DNA from: Rhizobium sp. P38BS-XIX
GTDB taxonomy: Bacteria; Pseudomonadota; Alphaproteobacteria; Rhizobiales; Rhizobiaceae
DNA: 64,000 nucleotides
Direction: 5' to 3'
Assembly: GCF_012641435.1 (NCBI RefSeq)
Contig: NZ_JABAIJ010000012.1
Span: 1-64,000, forward strand
The translations under genes were made by a program, and so were the position numbers. Below are positions 43,453 to 51,785 of this stretch, piece by piece. The notes under the pieces are model-generated. The model was not told the origin of the DNA. It saw only the letters and a list, made by a program, of their open reading frames with translations, and made no database searches. The stretch's first letter is position 1, and each line of letters begins with the position of its first letter.

Positions 43453-43477
43453 CCTGCAGGCACATCAAGCCTGCAGG
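43453..43477 (+). promoter_or_regulatory. Perfect dyad upstream of the NmrA-like gene
   Basis: CCTGCAGGC-ACATCAA-GCCTGCAGG, 9-bp perfect arms, 28 bp upstream of the start at 43506 and 34 bp after the MFS stop. Without a U-run it could be an operator or a termination/processing hairpin. Confidence 0.45.
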
Positions 43478-43505
43478 CGACCAAGAATGTGATGGAGACT
43501 GTTTC

Positions 43506-44372
43506 ATGAAATCGACAATGCTCATTGGCGGCGCGACTGGTGCCACCGGAAATGTCGCGACCAAGCTTCTACTGGACGCCGGCTTTCCAGTTCGCGCCTT
43601 CGTTCACAAGGAGGATCAACGCTCCGAGCAGCTCAAGACGCAAGGGGCCGAGATCTTCATCGGTGACGTCCTCGATTTTCGCACCGTGCGGCGTGCCTTT
43701 GACGACATCAAACGTGCCTACTTCGTCTACCCTATGCGTCCTGGCCTCGTGCAGGCCACCAACAATTTTGCCCAGGCCGCGCGCGAGGTGAAGGCCGAGT
43801 TCATTGTCAACATGTCTCAGCGAACGGCTTTGCCCAATGCTCCGAGTGACTCGGCACTCCAGCACTGGCTTGGCGAGCAGATTTTCGATTGGGCCGGCAT
43901 ACCCGTCGCCCATCTGCATCCCACCGCCTTTGCCGAATGGCTTTTCTACATGCGCACCATGATCCGCGATGGGCGCTATGCCGTCGCCTTCGGCGCAACG
44001 GGACATTTTGCGCCGATTGCCGCTGAAGATCAGGGCGCCGTCATCGCGGCGATCCTGGCGGAGCCTCATTCTCACGCGGGCAAGACCTATTCGCTTTCAG
44101 GCCCTACAGAGCTGACGCCACCGCAGATCGCGGAAATCGTTGGACAGGTCCTCGAAAAGTCGGTGCGCTATGAGAAAAGCAGCGGTGCACAATGGGTGCG
44201 CGAAGTCACGGGGCAGGACATTCCATTCCTTGTGCAGCACATCGACGCCATCGCCGAAATGCACCGAAACGGGTTGATGGCCGGAACGACGGATACCGTG
44301 GAGAGGATCATCGGTCGTAAACCCCTCACGCTCGCGCAGTTTGTCGAAAAGAACCGCGCGGTGTGGATGTGA
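43506..44372 (+). CDS. NmrA-like NAD(P)-binding protein (atypical SDR)
   Basis: 288 aa. The N-terminal Rossmann motif is STMLIGGATGATGNVATKLL (GGxGxxG), with VRAFVHKEDQRSEQLK and DVLDFRTVRRAFDDIKRAYF as in NmrA/quinone oxidoreductase-2 proteins. The middle part FIVNMSQRTALPNAPSD and IPVAHLHPTAFAEWLFYM fits family members that lack the classical Tyr-Lys pair. They sense redox cofactors or reduce quinones. No substrate can be named. It is the first of two genes reading into 44438. Confidence 0.85.
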   Translation: MKSTMLIGGATGATGNVATKLLLDAGFPVRAFVHKEDQRSEQLKTQGAEIFIGDVLDFRTVRRAFDDIKRAYFVYPMRPGLVQATNNFAQAAREVKAEFIVNMSQRTALPNAPSDSALQHWLGEQIFDWAGIPVAHLHPTAFAEWLFYMRTMIRDGRYAVAFGATGHFAPIAAEDQGAVIAAILAEPHSHAGKTYSLSGPTELTPPQIAEIVGQVLEKSVRYEKSSGAQWVREVTGQDIPFLVQHIDAIAEMHRNGLMAGTTDTVERIIGRKPLTLAQFVEKNRAVWM

Positions 44373-44437
44373 CCGTTTCCAGCTTCGCTAAAGGGAGCCG
44401 GCAACGGCTTCCATTGAAATGAAAGAGAGTTCCGAAC

Positions 44438-45199
44438 ATGCTTGATATCATCACGTCATCGATCGAAGCGCATGGCGGCCTCTCCCGCTGGGAGGGTATC
44501 CGCCAGATCAAGGCCACCTTCATCCCGGATGGCGCCGCCTTGAAGCTTCGAGGCCAGGAAGCATTTGCCGGCCGTCCGACACAGGTCACCGTCGATACGC
44601 GCGTGCAACGCGTGACCTTCGATCCCTATCTGGCGCCAGCGCAGATCGGGATTTACACGCCTTTTCGCACTGCGGTCGAGACGCGTGACGGCATCGTCCT
44701 AGAGGGCCTGGACAATCCGCGCCATTCCTTCGCGTTTGACGGTTCACCGTGGACTGCCTCGCAACTGGCCTATTTCGTCGGCTGTGCGCTGTGGACCTAT
44801 TTCACGCTGCCCTTCTCGCTAGTGCTGGATGGAGTGCAGTGCGAAGAAATCGAGCCATGGACGGATGACGGCGAAACCTGGCGGGCGGTCAGGGTCATCT
44901 TCCCGAAATCCTATGTGACCCACTCGCGCGAGCAGACACTCTATTTCGATGACAAGGGGCTGATCCGTCGTCACGATTACGCGGTCGAGATTGCCGGAGG
45001 CAGCCCCGCCGCCCACTATCTGCACGACCATCAGAAATTCGGAGATTTCGTCTTTCCGACGCGGCGGCGCATCTATCCGCGAGGCAACGATCGGCGGCCA
45101 AACAGGGAAATCGTGCTTATGTCAGCCGATCTCACCGATTTTGAATTCATCGCTGACGCCAAGCCTCAGGACGATTGGTGCGTCGATACCTGTGACTGA
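44438..45199 (+). CDS. Hypothetical protein downstream of NmrA-like gene
   Basis: 253 aa, no signal peptide or membrane helix. It begins MLDIITSSIEAHGGLSRWEG and continues with beta-rich segments: IKATFIPDGAALKLRGQEAF, VTVDTRVQRVTFDPYLAPAQ, and YFDDKGLIRRHDYAVEIAGG. The alternating strands recall LolA/outer-membrane lipoprotein carrier-like folds but I do not recognise a named family. It starts 65 bp after the NmrA-like gene, which is a common neighbour for proteins of this appearance. Function is unknown. Confidence 0.7.
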   Translation: MLDIITSSIEAHGGLSRWEGIRQIKATFIPDGAALKLRGQEAFAGRPTQVTVDTRVQRVTFDPYLAPAQIGIYTPFRTAVETRDGIVLEGLDNPRHSFAFDGSPWTASQLAYFVGCALWTYFTLPFSLVLDGVQCEEIEPWTDDGETWRAVRVIFPKSYVTHSREQTLYFDDKGLIRRHDYAVEIAGGSPAAHYLHDHQKFGDFVFPTRRRIYPRGNDRRPNREIVLMSADLTDFEFIADAKPQDDWCVDTCD

Positions 45200-45357
45200 C
45201 CTGCGGCGCTGCCCGGAGAGCGAACCGCCAGACACCTCTTCATCATTCTTGGCGGCGGATTGATCCGGGCGGCCATGTCAATGAGCATCCGAGACATCCT
45301 AAAGCGCAGGAGGAGCGCGTATTCTCAGGCCACAATCTGAAACAAGGAGTGTGGTCC

Positions 45358-45687
45358 ATGACCTCTCTTAACACCGTGAAAGTCGATACCAACAACTTCA
45401 AGACCGAAGTCCTCGAGGCCTCGGAAACTGTTGTCGTGGATTTCTGGGCTGCCTGGTGCGGCCCTTGTAAGATGATTGGCCCGAGCCTCGACGAAATTGC
45501 CGTGGAGATGGCCGGCAAGGTGAAGGTCGCAAAGGTCAACGTCGACGAAAACCCCGAGCTGGCCGCCCGATTTGGCGTTCGCTCAATCCCGATGCTTGCA
45601 ATCTTCAAGGACGGCCAGGTTGCCGATGTAAAGATCGGCGCCGCTCCAAAATCAACCTTGGCCCACTGGATTTCCACCGCAGCCTAG
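45358..45687 (+). CDS. Thioredoxin
   Basis: 109 aa, cytoplasmic. The redox site is VVDFWAAWCGPCKMIGPSLD; KVAKVNVDENPELAARFGVR and SIPMLAIFKDGQVADVKIGA contain the buried Asp region and the cis-Pro (SIPM). The Ala-Trp-Cys-Gly-Pro-Cys-Lys motif matches classical TrxA. The ATG at 45358 is 8 nt after AAGGAG. It would hand electrons from thioredoxin reductase to the next gene product, DsbD, across the inner membrane. It sits at the head of a thiol-redox cluster. Confidence 0.92.
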   Translation: MTSLNTVKVDTNNFKTEVLEASETVVVDFWAAWCGPCKMIGPSLDEIAVEMAGKVKVAKVNVDENPELAARFGVRSIPMLAIFKDGQVADVKIGAAPKSTLAHWISTAA

Positions 45688-45855
45688 GCGCGTTGTCCAC
45701 CCAACTCTGACGCCTTGAACGGTCGTCGGAGGGCGCCGGATTGGGATAGGCCTTAGTTTCTGGCGAGTGCAGTGCGCTCGCCAGCTTCGTTCCCGCGCGG
45801 TCGTCGACAGGCGCGCGGGAACGATGCGCTTTTCTTTACATGTAGAAGGATCACG

Positions 45856-47772
45856 ATGAACCTGCAATCCAATGTCCTTCGAGCGCGCCTATGCCACAAC
45901 GGCCGACGCCAGCTACGCCTGCCGAACGGGAAGGTCGCTGGTCTTGCCTCAGGTCTCTACCTACTGCTGATCGCGTGTTTCATTGCCCTCGGCGCAGGCG
46001 CTTCGAATGCGGCGGACGCGCCTTTGGCCGTGAACAAGGCATTCCAGCTTTCGGTTGATCGCGAGACCTCGGGCGTCCTTCATCTGCATTGGAAGATGCC
46101 TGCGGGCTATTACCTCTACCGCGAACACCTGTCGGCGACGACCAGCGACGGCAAGCCGATCGCATTGAAGACGCCTCAAGGCATCACAAAGGGCGACCAG
46201 ACTTTCGGTAAATCCGAAGTCTATTTCGACCATGCAGATGCCGAGGTCGATCCTGTCGGTGGTCCACTCACTGTGATCTATCGCGGCTGCCAGGAACATG
46301 GACTTTGCTATCCATCGGCAACGCGGACAATCGATACCGAGACACTCCATATTTCAGAGCAAGCCGCCTTTACCGCGCCTGCTGCCGCGCAATCAAAGTG
46401 GACGCCAGCGCAGCCGAACTCCACACCGGTGTTGAAGCCGGAACCGGCAGGTGGCGCGACCGTCGCCTCGACCAATATTGTCGCACGCTTTCTCGCCCGC
46501 GGCGGTGTTCTTCTGCTGCTGGCGGCCTTCTTCGGCTTTGGCGTTCTATTGGCGTTCACGCCATGCGTTTTTCCTCTCTACCCCATCCTCGCTGCCACTT
46601 TGGCTCGCGAAGGCGAACAGTTGACGGCGCGAAGAGGACTTCTTCTGTCCGTCAGCTATGCCGTGGCGCTCGCCGCAGCGTTCGGGATTTTTGGCGCTGT
46701 CGCCGGTTGGACGGGCGAAAATCTCCAGCTTGCGCTGCAGTCGGAATGGACGGTCGCCGCGATCGCGGTCATCTTTGCATTGCTGGCCCTTTCCATGTTC
46801 GGGCTTTATGAACTTCAGCTGCCATCCGGGTTGGCGGCCAGGCTGAGCGGAAATCGGAACGGACGTAGCGGCTCCGTCACCTCTGCCGCGATATTGGGGT
46901 TCTCGTCGGCATTCATCATTGGGCCATGCGTCACTGCTCCGCTCGCGGGTGCCCTGCTTTACGTCGCCCGCACCGGTGACATTGTGCTGGGTGCTGCGCT
47001 GCTCTTCGCACTCGGACTGGGTAAGGGCGTGCCTTTGGTCGCGTTTGGCACTGCTGGCTCCAAGGCTCTGCCTCGGGCCGGGGCCTGGATGGAATCCGTC
47101 AAACAGGCTTTCGGCTTCATCTTTCTCGGCTTTGCGATCTGGATGGCCGAACCGCTGCTCCCCGATTGGCTGACGATCACCTTCTGGGCGATATGGGCCA
47201 TGGCCTGTGCCATCTATCTCGGTGCCTTCGATGTCGCCCGAGGACGGATCTCGCCACTTCATATGGCGTCGCAGGCCCTGGGCCTTTTTCTCGCAGTCTA
47301 TGCCGTCGCTCTCACCGTCGGCCTTGCTGCCGGCGCCACCAATCCGCTGATGCCGCTTGCGGCTTTCGGCGGCGGCCAAAAGCCCGTTCAAATCAGCCTG
47401 GAGGAAGGCATGACGCCGGTCGCCTCCAAGAACGATCTGGATCATCAGCTGGATCTCGCCCAATCATCCGGCAAGGCGAGCCTGGTCTATTTCACGGCGG
47501 ACTGGTGCGTCAGCTGCCGATCCATCGATCGCAACGTCCTCACTCGAGCGGATGTTGCCGAAGCGCTCGGGCCGCTTAAAGCAATCAAGGTCGACCTTTC
47601 CAGCATGACGCCGGCCGAGCGCGATCTGATGCGCAGCCTCGATGTCGTCGGGCCGCCGACCATGATGCTCTTCACGGCCGATCGTCACGAGATCAACGAT
47701 GTGAGGCTTGTCGGTGAGTTCGGTGCCAACGACCTGCTGAAAGCGATCGCAACAGCCAAGAGCGGCTCCTGA
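45856..47772 (+). CDS. dsbD: Thiol:disulfide interchange protein DsbD
   Basis: 638 aa, three domains in order. After a hydrophobic signal (GLYLLLIACFIALGAGASNA), the periplasmic alpha domain contains YRGCQEHGLCYPSATR with its Cys pair. The membrane beta domain of about eight helices holds FTPCVFPLYPILAATLA and IGPCVTAPLAGALLYV, whose two Cys relay electrons. The C-terminal thioredoxin-like gamma domain has YFTADWCVSCRSIDRN. All six redox cysteines are present. DsbD carries reducing power from cytoplasmic thioredoxin to periplasmic disulfide isomerases and reductases. It is 168 bp after thioredoxin and 40 bp before a DsbA-like gene, its probable client. Confidence 0.93.
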   Translation: MNLQSNVLRARLCHNGRRQLRLPNGKVAGLASGLYLLLIACFIALGAGASNAADAPLAVNKAFQLSVDRETSGVLHLHWKMPAGYYLYREHLSATTSDGKPIALKTPQGITKGDQTFGKSEVYFDHADAEVDPVGGPLTVIYRGCQEHGLCYPSATRTIDTETLHISEQAAFTAPAAAQSKWTPAQPNSTPVLKPEPAGGATVASTNIVARFLARGGVLLLLAAFFGFGVLLAFTPCVFPLYPILAATLAREGEQLTARRGLLLSVSYAVALAAAFGIFGAVAGWTGENLQLALQSEWTVAAIAVIFALLALSMFGLYELQLPSGLAARLSGNRNGRSGSVTSAAILGFSSAFIIGPCVTAPLAGALLYVARTGDIVLGAALLFALGLGKGVPLVAFGTAGSKALPRAGAWMESVKQAFGFIFLGFAIWMAEPLLPDWLTITFWAIWAMACAIYLGAFDVARGRISPLHMASQALGLFLAVYAVALTVGLAAGATNPLMPLAAFGGGQKPVQISLEEGMTPVASKNDLDHQLDLAQSSGKASLVYFTADWCVSCRSIDRNVLTRADVAEALGPLKAIKVDLSSMTPAERDLMRSLDVVGPPTMMLFTADRHEINDVRLVGEFGANDLLKAIATAKSGS

Positions 47773-47812
47773 GCAATCGGGAAACATAGCTTTTCAATTG
47801 AGGTGTGAAACG

Positions 47813-48424
47813 ATGATCAACCGCAGGAATCTGCTGAAAGCCGGCGCCGCCGGCCTCCTGATGGCTCCCATGATTTCCCGCGCTGGCCATGCGCAACAGC
47901 TGACGGAGCAGGAAGTCTTTCATGATCCGGACGCACCGGTGCTCGGCAATCCAAACGGCAATGTCACCGTCGTCGAATATTTCGATTACCAATGCCCATA
48001 CTGCAAGAAGAGTCATGCGGATGTCGAAGCGGTCATCGCCGAAGACGGCAATGTCCGGTTCCTCATGAAAGACTGGCCTGTTTTCGGCGATACGTCGGTT
48101 TTCGCCTCGCAAGCCGTCCTGGGCGCGAATGAGCTCGGCCAATACAAGATCGGTATGGAAGCATTGATGGCGACAAGAGGGGCCTTGAGCGAAGACGACG
48201 TCAAGCGGCTTCTGACTGCAGCGGGTCTCGATCTGAGTGCCGTCGGCGCGGCGGTGCAGAAGAACGAAAAGAAGATAGCCGATCTGCTGACGAGAAACTT
48301 CAACCAGGCTCTCGCCTTCAATTTCGCCGGCACGCCATCCTTCGTTATCGGTTCGACAACATACTCGGGTGTTCTGAGCAAAGACGCCCTGCGGGATGCG
48401 ATCAAGCAGGCGCGCGCGGCCTGA
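47813..48424 (+). CDS. Exported DsbA-family protein (DsbG/ScsC-like)
   Basis: 203 aa. Signal: MINRRNLLKAGAAGLLMAPM, a twin-arginine-like start, cleaved near GHAQQ. The redox motif is VEYFDYQCPYCKKSHADVEA (CPYC), and the cis-Pro loop is FAGTPSFVIGSTTYSG. The size and order resemble BdbD/ScsC and related periplasmic DsbA-fold proteins. It is the likely partner of DsbD at 45856; a DsbD-type reductase keeps such proteins reduced, which suggests an isomerase or copper-tolerance role and not disulfide introduction. GAGG lies a few bases upstream of the ATG at 47813. Confidence 0.88.
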   Translation: MINRRNLLKAGAAGLLMAPMISRAGHAQQLTEQEVFHDPDAPVLGNPNGNVTVVEYFDYQCPYCKKSHADVEAVIAEDGNVRFLMKDWPVFGDTSVFASQAVLGANELGQYKIGMEALMATRGALSEDDVKRLLTAAGLDLSAVGAAVQKNEKKIADLLTRNFNQALAFNFAGTPSFVIGSTTYSGVLSKDALRDAIKQARAA

Positions 48425-48480
48425 GGGAAACGGCACATGGAGCGACATCAACTCCCGATCAAGACGAGGCCGCATCCGTC

Positions 48481-49116
48481 ATGGATACTGACGAGCTGAT
48501 CCGTTTGCTTTCAAAAGATGCCCGCATGACACTAACCTTCGAGCGGGCTCTCTGGCGCGGCCTGTCGGGTGCCGCACTTCTCGCCGTGCTGGGTTGCGGG
48601 CTCACTGTTGGGAGTTCCTCGACATCCGGTCCAATCATCTCACCAAGCCGCCTCCTGTTTCACCTCATGATCGTGACGGGCGTAGCTCTGATCGCTGTGC
48701 ACGGCCTGTTTCGCATCGGCAGACCAGACATCCCCGCCCGCGCGACCTTGCGCCCAATCCTTTTTCCGATGGCCGCCATGATGTGCGCCGCAGGTCTGGA
48801 GCTGGCAACGATGCCGCAGCAATCCGTCTTCCCGCCTCTGGCTGAGAAGAGTGCCTTGCTCGGCCTTGCGGTGATCCCGTTGCTTTCGCTCGGCCCGATC
48901 CTTTGCATCTTTGCCGTGTTGCGGCTTGGCGCGCCTGAAAATCCGGGCGCTGCCGGTGGGCTATGCGGGCTGGCCGCCACTGCCATCGCCACTCTTGCCT
49001 ATGCCGCAACCTGCGACGATGGCGGCTCCAGGTTCTTTCTGTCCTGCTGTTTGCTGGCCATGGCGTTCATGACGACGATCGGATGGCTCGTGGGCCTTAG
49101 AGTTCTGCGCTGGTAG
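48481..49116 (+). CDS. Orphan NrsF-family (DUF1109) anti-sigma factor
   Basis: 211 aa with six hydrophobic helices, homologous in layout to the protein at 6265-6906. The start MDTDELIRLLSKDARM aligns with the MTKNDELIEALVSELTP start of the other; both close with a GxxVGxxSLRW / WLVGLRVLRW tail. Cysteines are prominent: ALLAVLGCGL, AAMMCAAGLE, GPILCIFAVL, AGGLCGLA, AATCDDG, LSCCLLA. No sigma gene is found within 50 kb downstream of SigF in this window, and none adjoins it. It is embedded in the DsbD/thioredoxin cluster, so its cysteines may be targets of that redox system; that is inference. Confidence 0.82.
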   Translation: MDTDELIRLLSKDARMTLTFERALWRGLSGAALLAVLGCGLTVGSSSTSGPIISPSRLLFHLMIVTGVALIAVHGLFRIGRPDIPARATLRPILFPMAAMMCAAGLELATMPQQSVFPPLAEKSALLGLAVIPLLSLGPILCIFAVLRLGAPENPGAAGGLCGLAATAIATLAYAATCDDGGSRFFLSCCLLAMAFMTTIGWLVGLRVLRW

Positions 49117-49272
49117 GCGTCGCAATACCCCTGGAAGCAATCTGATGCGCTCGGGCATGAGTTTGATCACCTCGGTCATCCACCTCGGCAGCCGCGAATA
49201 TTACCTACAACTCGAGAGCGGGCGCTGCATTGGCTCGCCGCTGGCAGTTTCATCCGAATGCAGGAGTTGACG

Positions 49273-50658
49273 ATGTCTGACGTTGAACATTTCGAATATG
49301 TCTTTTTGGGCGGCGGCAAGGGCGGCAAGACCCTTGCCATGGAACTCGGCCGCGCGGGCAAGAGCGTGGCCGTGATCGAGCGCGGAATGATCGGCGGATC
49401 ATGCATCAACGTTGCCTGTATCCCAAGCAAGGCACTGATCCAGGACGCCCGCAACGTTCATGCCGCCAAGCTGGCTGCATCTGCGTCGCTACCGGTCGAG
49501 GTCGACATGCCGGCCGTACAGCAGCGCGTTCGCGCCGTCGTTTCCGGCATGGTCGACCTCAACATGAAGGGCTTCATTGCCGCCAAGTTCGATCTGATCC
49601 TCGGCACCGGGCGCTTCGTTGCGCCACGTCGTCTGGAAGTCGCTCTCAATGACGGCGGCACCCGGACCGTCGAGGGCGATCATGTCTTCATCAACACCGG
49701 CACGACGGCAGCGATCCCGGACGTTCCCGGCCTTCGCGCGAGTGCACCATTGACCCACGTCGAAGCCCTTCAGGCCGAGGATGTGCCGGCCAAGCTCATC
49801 ATCATAGGCGGAGGCTATATCGGGCTCGAGATGGCTCAGGCATTTCACCGGCTTGGCAGCGAGGTTACGATCATCCAGGAAATGGCCCGCGTCGCCCATC
49901 GTGAAGATATCGATGTCTCCGAGGCAATTCAGGACGCCTTCAAGGAAGATGGTATCGATGTTCGCGTCGGCGCACGCCCAGTCAAGGTCGACGGCCAGTC
50001 GGGGCGCGCGATTACGGTGACCCTTGAAGACGGCTCTTCGGTTTCCGGCACGCACATCCTTGTCGCGGCCGGCCGTGTGCCCGTGACCAGAGATCTCGGC
50101 CTCGATCTCGCTGGCGTGAATGTGAACGCCAGAGGTTTTATCGAAGTCGACGAAAGACTGGCAACATCGGCGCCAAACACCTGGGCGATCGGCGAGGTCG
50201 CCGGCACGCCGATGTTCACCCACGCGTCTTACGACGATTATCGCGTGCTGAAATCGCAGCTTTCCGGCGGCACGCTGACGACGCGGGACCGAACGATACC
50301 CTACGCCATGTTCGTCGAACCGGAACTCGGCCGTATCGGCTTCAACGAAACGGAAGCAAAGGAGCGCGGCATTACGGTGCGCGTCGCAAAGCTTCCGATG
50401 GCCGCCGTCCCGCGGGCGCGGACCAATGGCGCTACGCGCGGCTTCATGAAGATGCTGATCGATGCACATTCCGACCGCATTCTCGGCTTCACCATGTTGG
50501 GTACGAATGCGGGAGATGTTGTCACGGCAGTGCAGATGGCGATGCTCGGCGGCCTGCCCTACACGGCAGTTCGCGACGCCATCATCGCACATCCGCTGAT
50601 TTCGGAAGGGTTGAACCTGTTGCTGCTCAACGTTCCGCCGATTGCTCGAGAGCATTGA
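49273..50658 (+). CDS. FAD/NAD(P) pyridine nucleotide-disulfide oxidoreductase
   Basis: 461 aa. FAD site: EYVFLGGGKGGKTLAMELGR. Redox-active disulfide: GGSCINVACIPSKALIQDAR (CxxxxC). Second nucleotide site: KLIIIGGGYIGLEMAQAFHR. Dimerisation domain: PYAMFVEPELGRIGFNETEA, with LGTNAGDVVTAVQMA and HPLISEGLNLLL where a His-Pro pair of glutathione-reductase type enzymes is expected. It most resembles mercuric-reductase/soluble-transhydrogenase-like family members lacking the N-terminal NmerA domain. The substrate could be a disulfide or a metal ion. AGGAG 6 nt before 49273 fixes the start. It ends the redox cluster and is followed by a hairpin. Confidence 0.88.
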   Translation: MSDVEHFEYVFLGGGKGGKTLAMELGRAGKSVAVIERGMIGGSCINVACIPSKALIQDARNVHAAKLAASASLPVEVDMPAVQQRVRAVVSGMVDLNMKGFIAAKFDLILGTGRFVAPRRLEVALNDGGTRTVEGDHVFINTGTTAAIPDVPGLRASAPLTHVEALQAEDVPAKLIIIGGGYIGLEMAQAFHRLGSEVTIIQEMARVAHREDIDVSEAIQDAFKEDGIDVRVGARPVKVDGQSGRAITVTLEDGSSVSGTHILVAAGRVPVTRDLGLDLAGVNVNARGFIEVDERLATSAPNTWAIGEVAGTPMFTHASYDDYRVLKSQLSGGTLTTRDRTIPYAMFVEPELGRIGFNETEAKERGITVRVAKLPMAAVPRARTNGATRGFMKMLIDAHSDRILGFTMLGTNAGDVVTAVQMAMLGGLPYTAVRDAIIAHPLISEGLNLLLLNVPPIAREH

Positions 50659-50686
50659 GACGATACCAGACGGCATCAATGCCTAG

Positions 50687-50715
50687 GGCCAGCGGCTCCC
50701 AGTCAGCCGCTGGCC
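50687..50715 (+). terminator. Terminator-like hairpin after the disulfide reductase gene
   Basis: GGCCAGCGGCT pairs perfectly with AGCCGCTGGCC (11 bp) around a 7-nt loop, 28 bp after the stop codon. The following bases are TTCGTCC, so the U-run is weak. Confidence 0.55.
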
Positions 50716-50840
50716 TTCGTCCGCGCACCAGCCCCGCTTTGCCTTCTAGGCGATGTGGGGTTTTTCAATTTCGGCGGGATGTTTTGGCAATTCCAGGTTA
50801 AGGCAGGTCAATCTTGAATGCTGTCTGACATCGCAGATAC

Positions 50841-50867
50841 AATGCATATAGTTTTGTATACAGCATT
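50841..50867 (+). promoter_or_regulatory. GntR/FadR-type operator, copy 1 (autoregulation)
   Basis: The right part is TTTTGTATACAGCATT (50852-50867); its reverse complement matches the site at 56376-56391 in 15 of 16 bases. The left arm starts with AATGC at 50841. The 10-mer TTGTATACAG (50854-50863) is the complement of CTGTATACAA at the other two sites. It lies about 110 bp upstream of the GntR start. Form TNGT-N2-ACNA fits FadR-group regulators. Confidence 0.7.
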
Positions 50868-50975
50868 CGGAAGGCAATAGATTATTATACCACATGCGGT
50901 GTTGGGACTGGACAGACGAAAGCGAAAAAGGTACGTCCAGAGTTAAATCAAATATTTACGCCTTGGGGGATCGAC

Positions 50976-51662
50976 ATGGCTGCAGGAAGCGACCCAGTTT
51001 CGACCGGAACCGGCGACTCCGGCCCGATCGCTCGCGTCTCTCTTCATGACGCGATCGTCAATCGCCTGCGTGACATGATCATCGAGGGCGAGCTGCCGCC
51101 AGGCTCCCGAATCCATGAAACACAGATGGGCCAGCGGCTCGGCGTCTCCCGCACACCGTTGCGCGAAGCGATCAAGTTCCTTGCCAGCGAAGGCCTGGTC
51201 GAACTCGTACCAACGCGCGGGGCGGTCGTACGCCAGTTCAACGCCAAAGACATCAAGGACATGCTGCTGGTTTTGCGAACGCTCGAAAGCCTGGCGGGCC
51301 GCCTTGCCTGCGAGCGGGCAAGCGACGAGCAGATCGCTCATATAAGTGCCATGCACGACCAGATGATGGCCTATTATAAAGATCGCAAACGTCTGGAATA
51401 TTACAAGCTGAACCAGAGCATCCATTCTGCGATCGTCGCACTTTCCGACAACGAACCCCTGGCCTATACGCACAGCATGCTGCAGGGGCGCCTGAAGCGC
51501 GTTCGTTTCGTCGGCCATCAGGGCGAGGAGAACTGGGCGAAGGCAATCGGGGAGCACGAAGAGATCATCGAGGCCCTCCAGGCCCGGGACTCAAAGCGGC
51601 TGTCGGATATCATCGAACAGCATCTTTCGGCCGCCTGGGAGCGGGTCGAAGCCTTCGTGTGA
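50976..51662 (+). CDS. GntR/FadR-family regulator of the catabolic island
   Basis: 228 aa. The winged helix is RLRDMIIEGELPPGSRIHET, QMGQRLGVSRTPLREAIKFL and ASEGLVELVPTRGAVVRQF. The C-terminal FCD domain includes LRTLESLAGRLACERASDEQ and IGEHEEIIEALQARDSKRLS, with metal-binding His in HDQMMAYY, HSAIVAL and EHLS-type positions. FCD regulators bind sugar acids or small carboxylates and release DNA when bound. The gene stands between the redox cluster and the minus-strand catabolic operon. The recurrence of CTGTATACAA before this gene and in the ilvD-pdxA promoter region links it to both arms. The ATG at 50976 follows GGGGGA by 5 nt. Confidence 0.88.
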   Translation: MAAGSDPVSTGTGDSGPIARVSLHDAIVNRLRDMIIEGELPPGSRIHETQMGQRLGVSRTPLREAIKFLASEGLVELVPTRGAVVRQFNAKDIKDMLLVLRTLESLAGRLACERASDEQIAHISAMHDQMMAYYKDRKRLEYYKLNQSIHSAIVALSDNEPLAYTHSMLQGRLKRVRFVGHQGEENWAKAIGEHEEIIEALQARDSKRLSDIIEQHLSAAWERVEAFV

Positions 51663-51667
51663 AGGCT

Positions 51668-51769
51668 AGAGCGGTTCAGCTTTTCACGGAATCCCCGAAC
51701 CACTCTATCTCTTTGTTCTCACGCAATTCCGGACGGAAAGCCGCTGCGCACTTTTCCTGGAATTGCTCT
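51668..51769. repeat. Rhizobiaceae-type palindromic intergenic repeat (RIME-like)
   Basis: Two nested inverted repeats lie back to back after the GntR stop: AGAGCGGTTC with GAACCACTCT (9 of 10; 51668-51706), and GCAATTCC with GGAATTGC (perfect; 51723-51766), joined by CTATCTCTTTGTTCTCAC. From memory, this AGAGCGGTTC...AATTGCTCT text recurs in intergenic regions of Rhizobium and Agrobacterium genomes. It may terminate transcription of the convergent genes on either side. Confidence 0.6.
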
Positions 51770-51785
51770 AAGACCCAGATCAGCA

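Larger units (their letters stand above)
50659..50975. other. Intergenic region before the GntR regulator
   Basis: 317 bp. It contains a terminator for the upstream reductase (50687-50715) and an operator-like site for the GntR regulator (50841-50867), with an AT-rich stretch around 50820-50950. No gene is supported. Confidence 0.55.
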
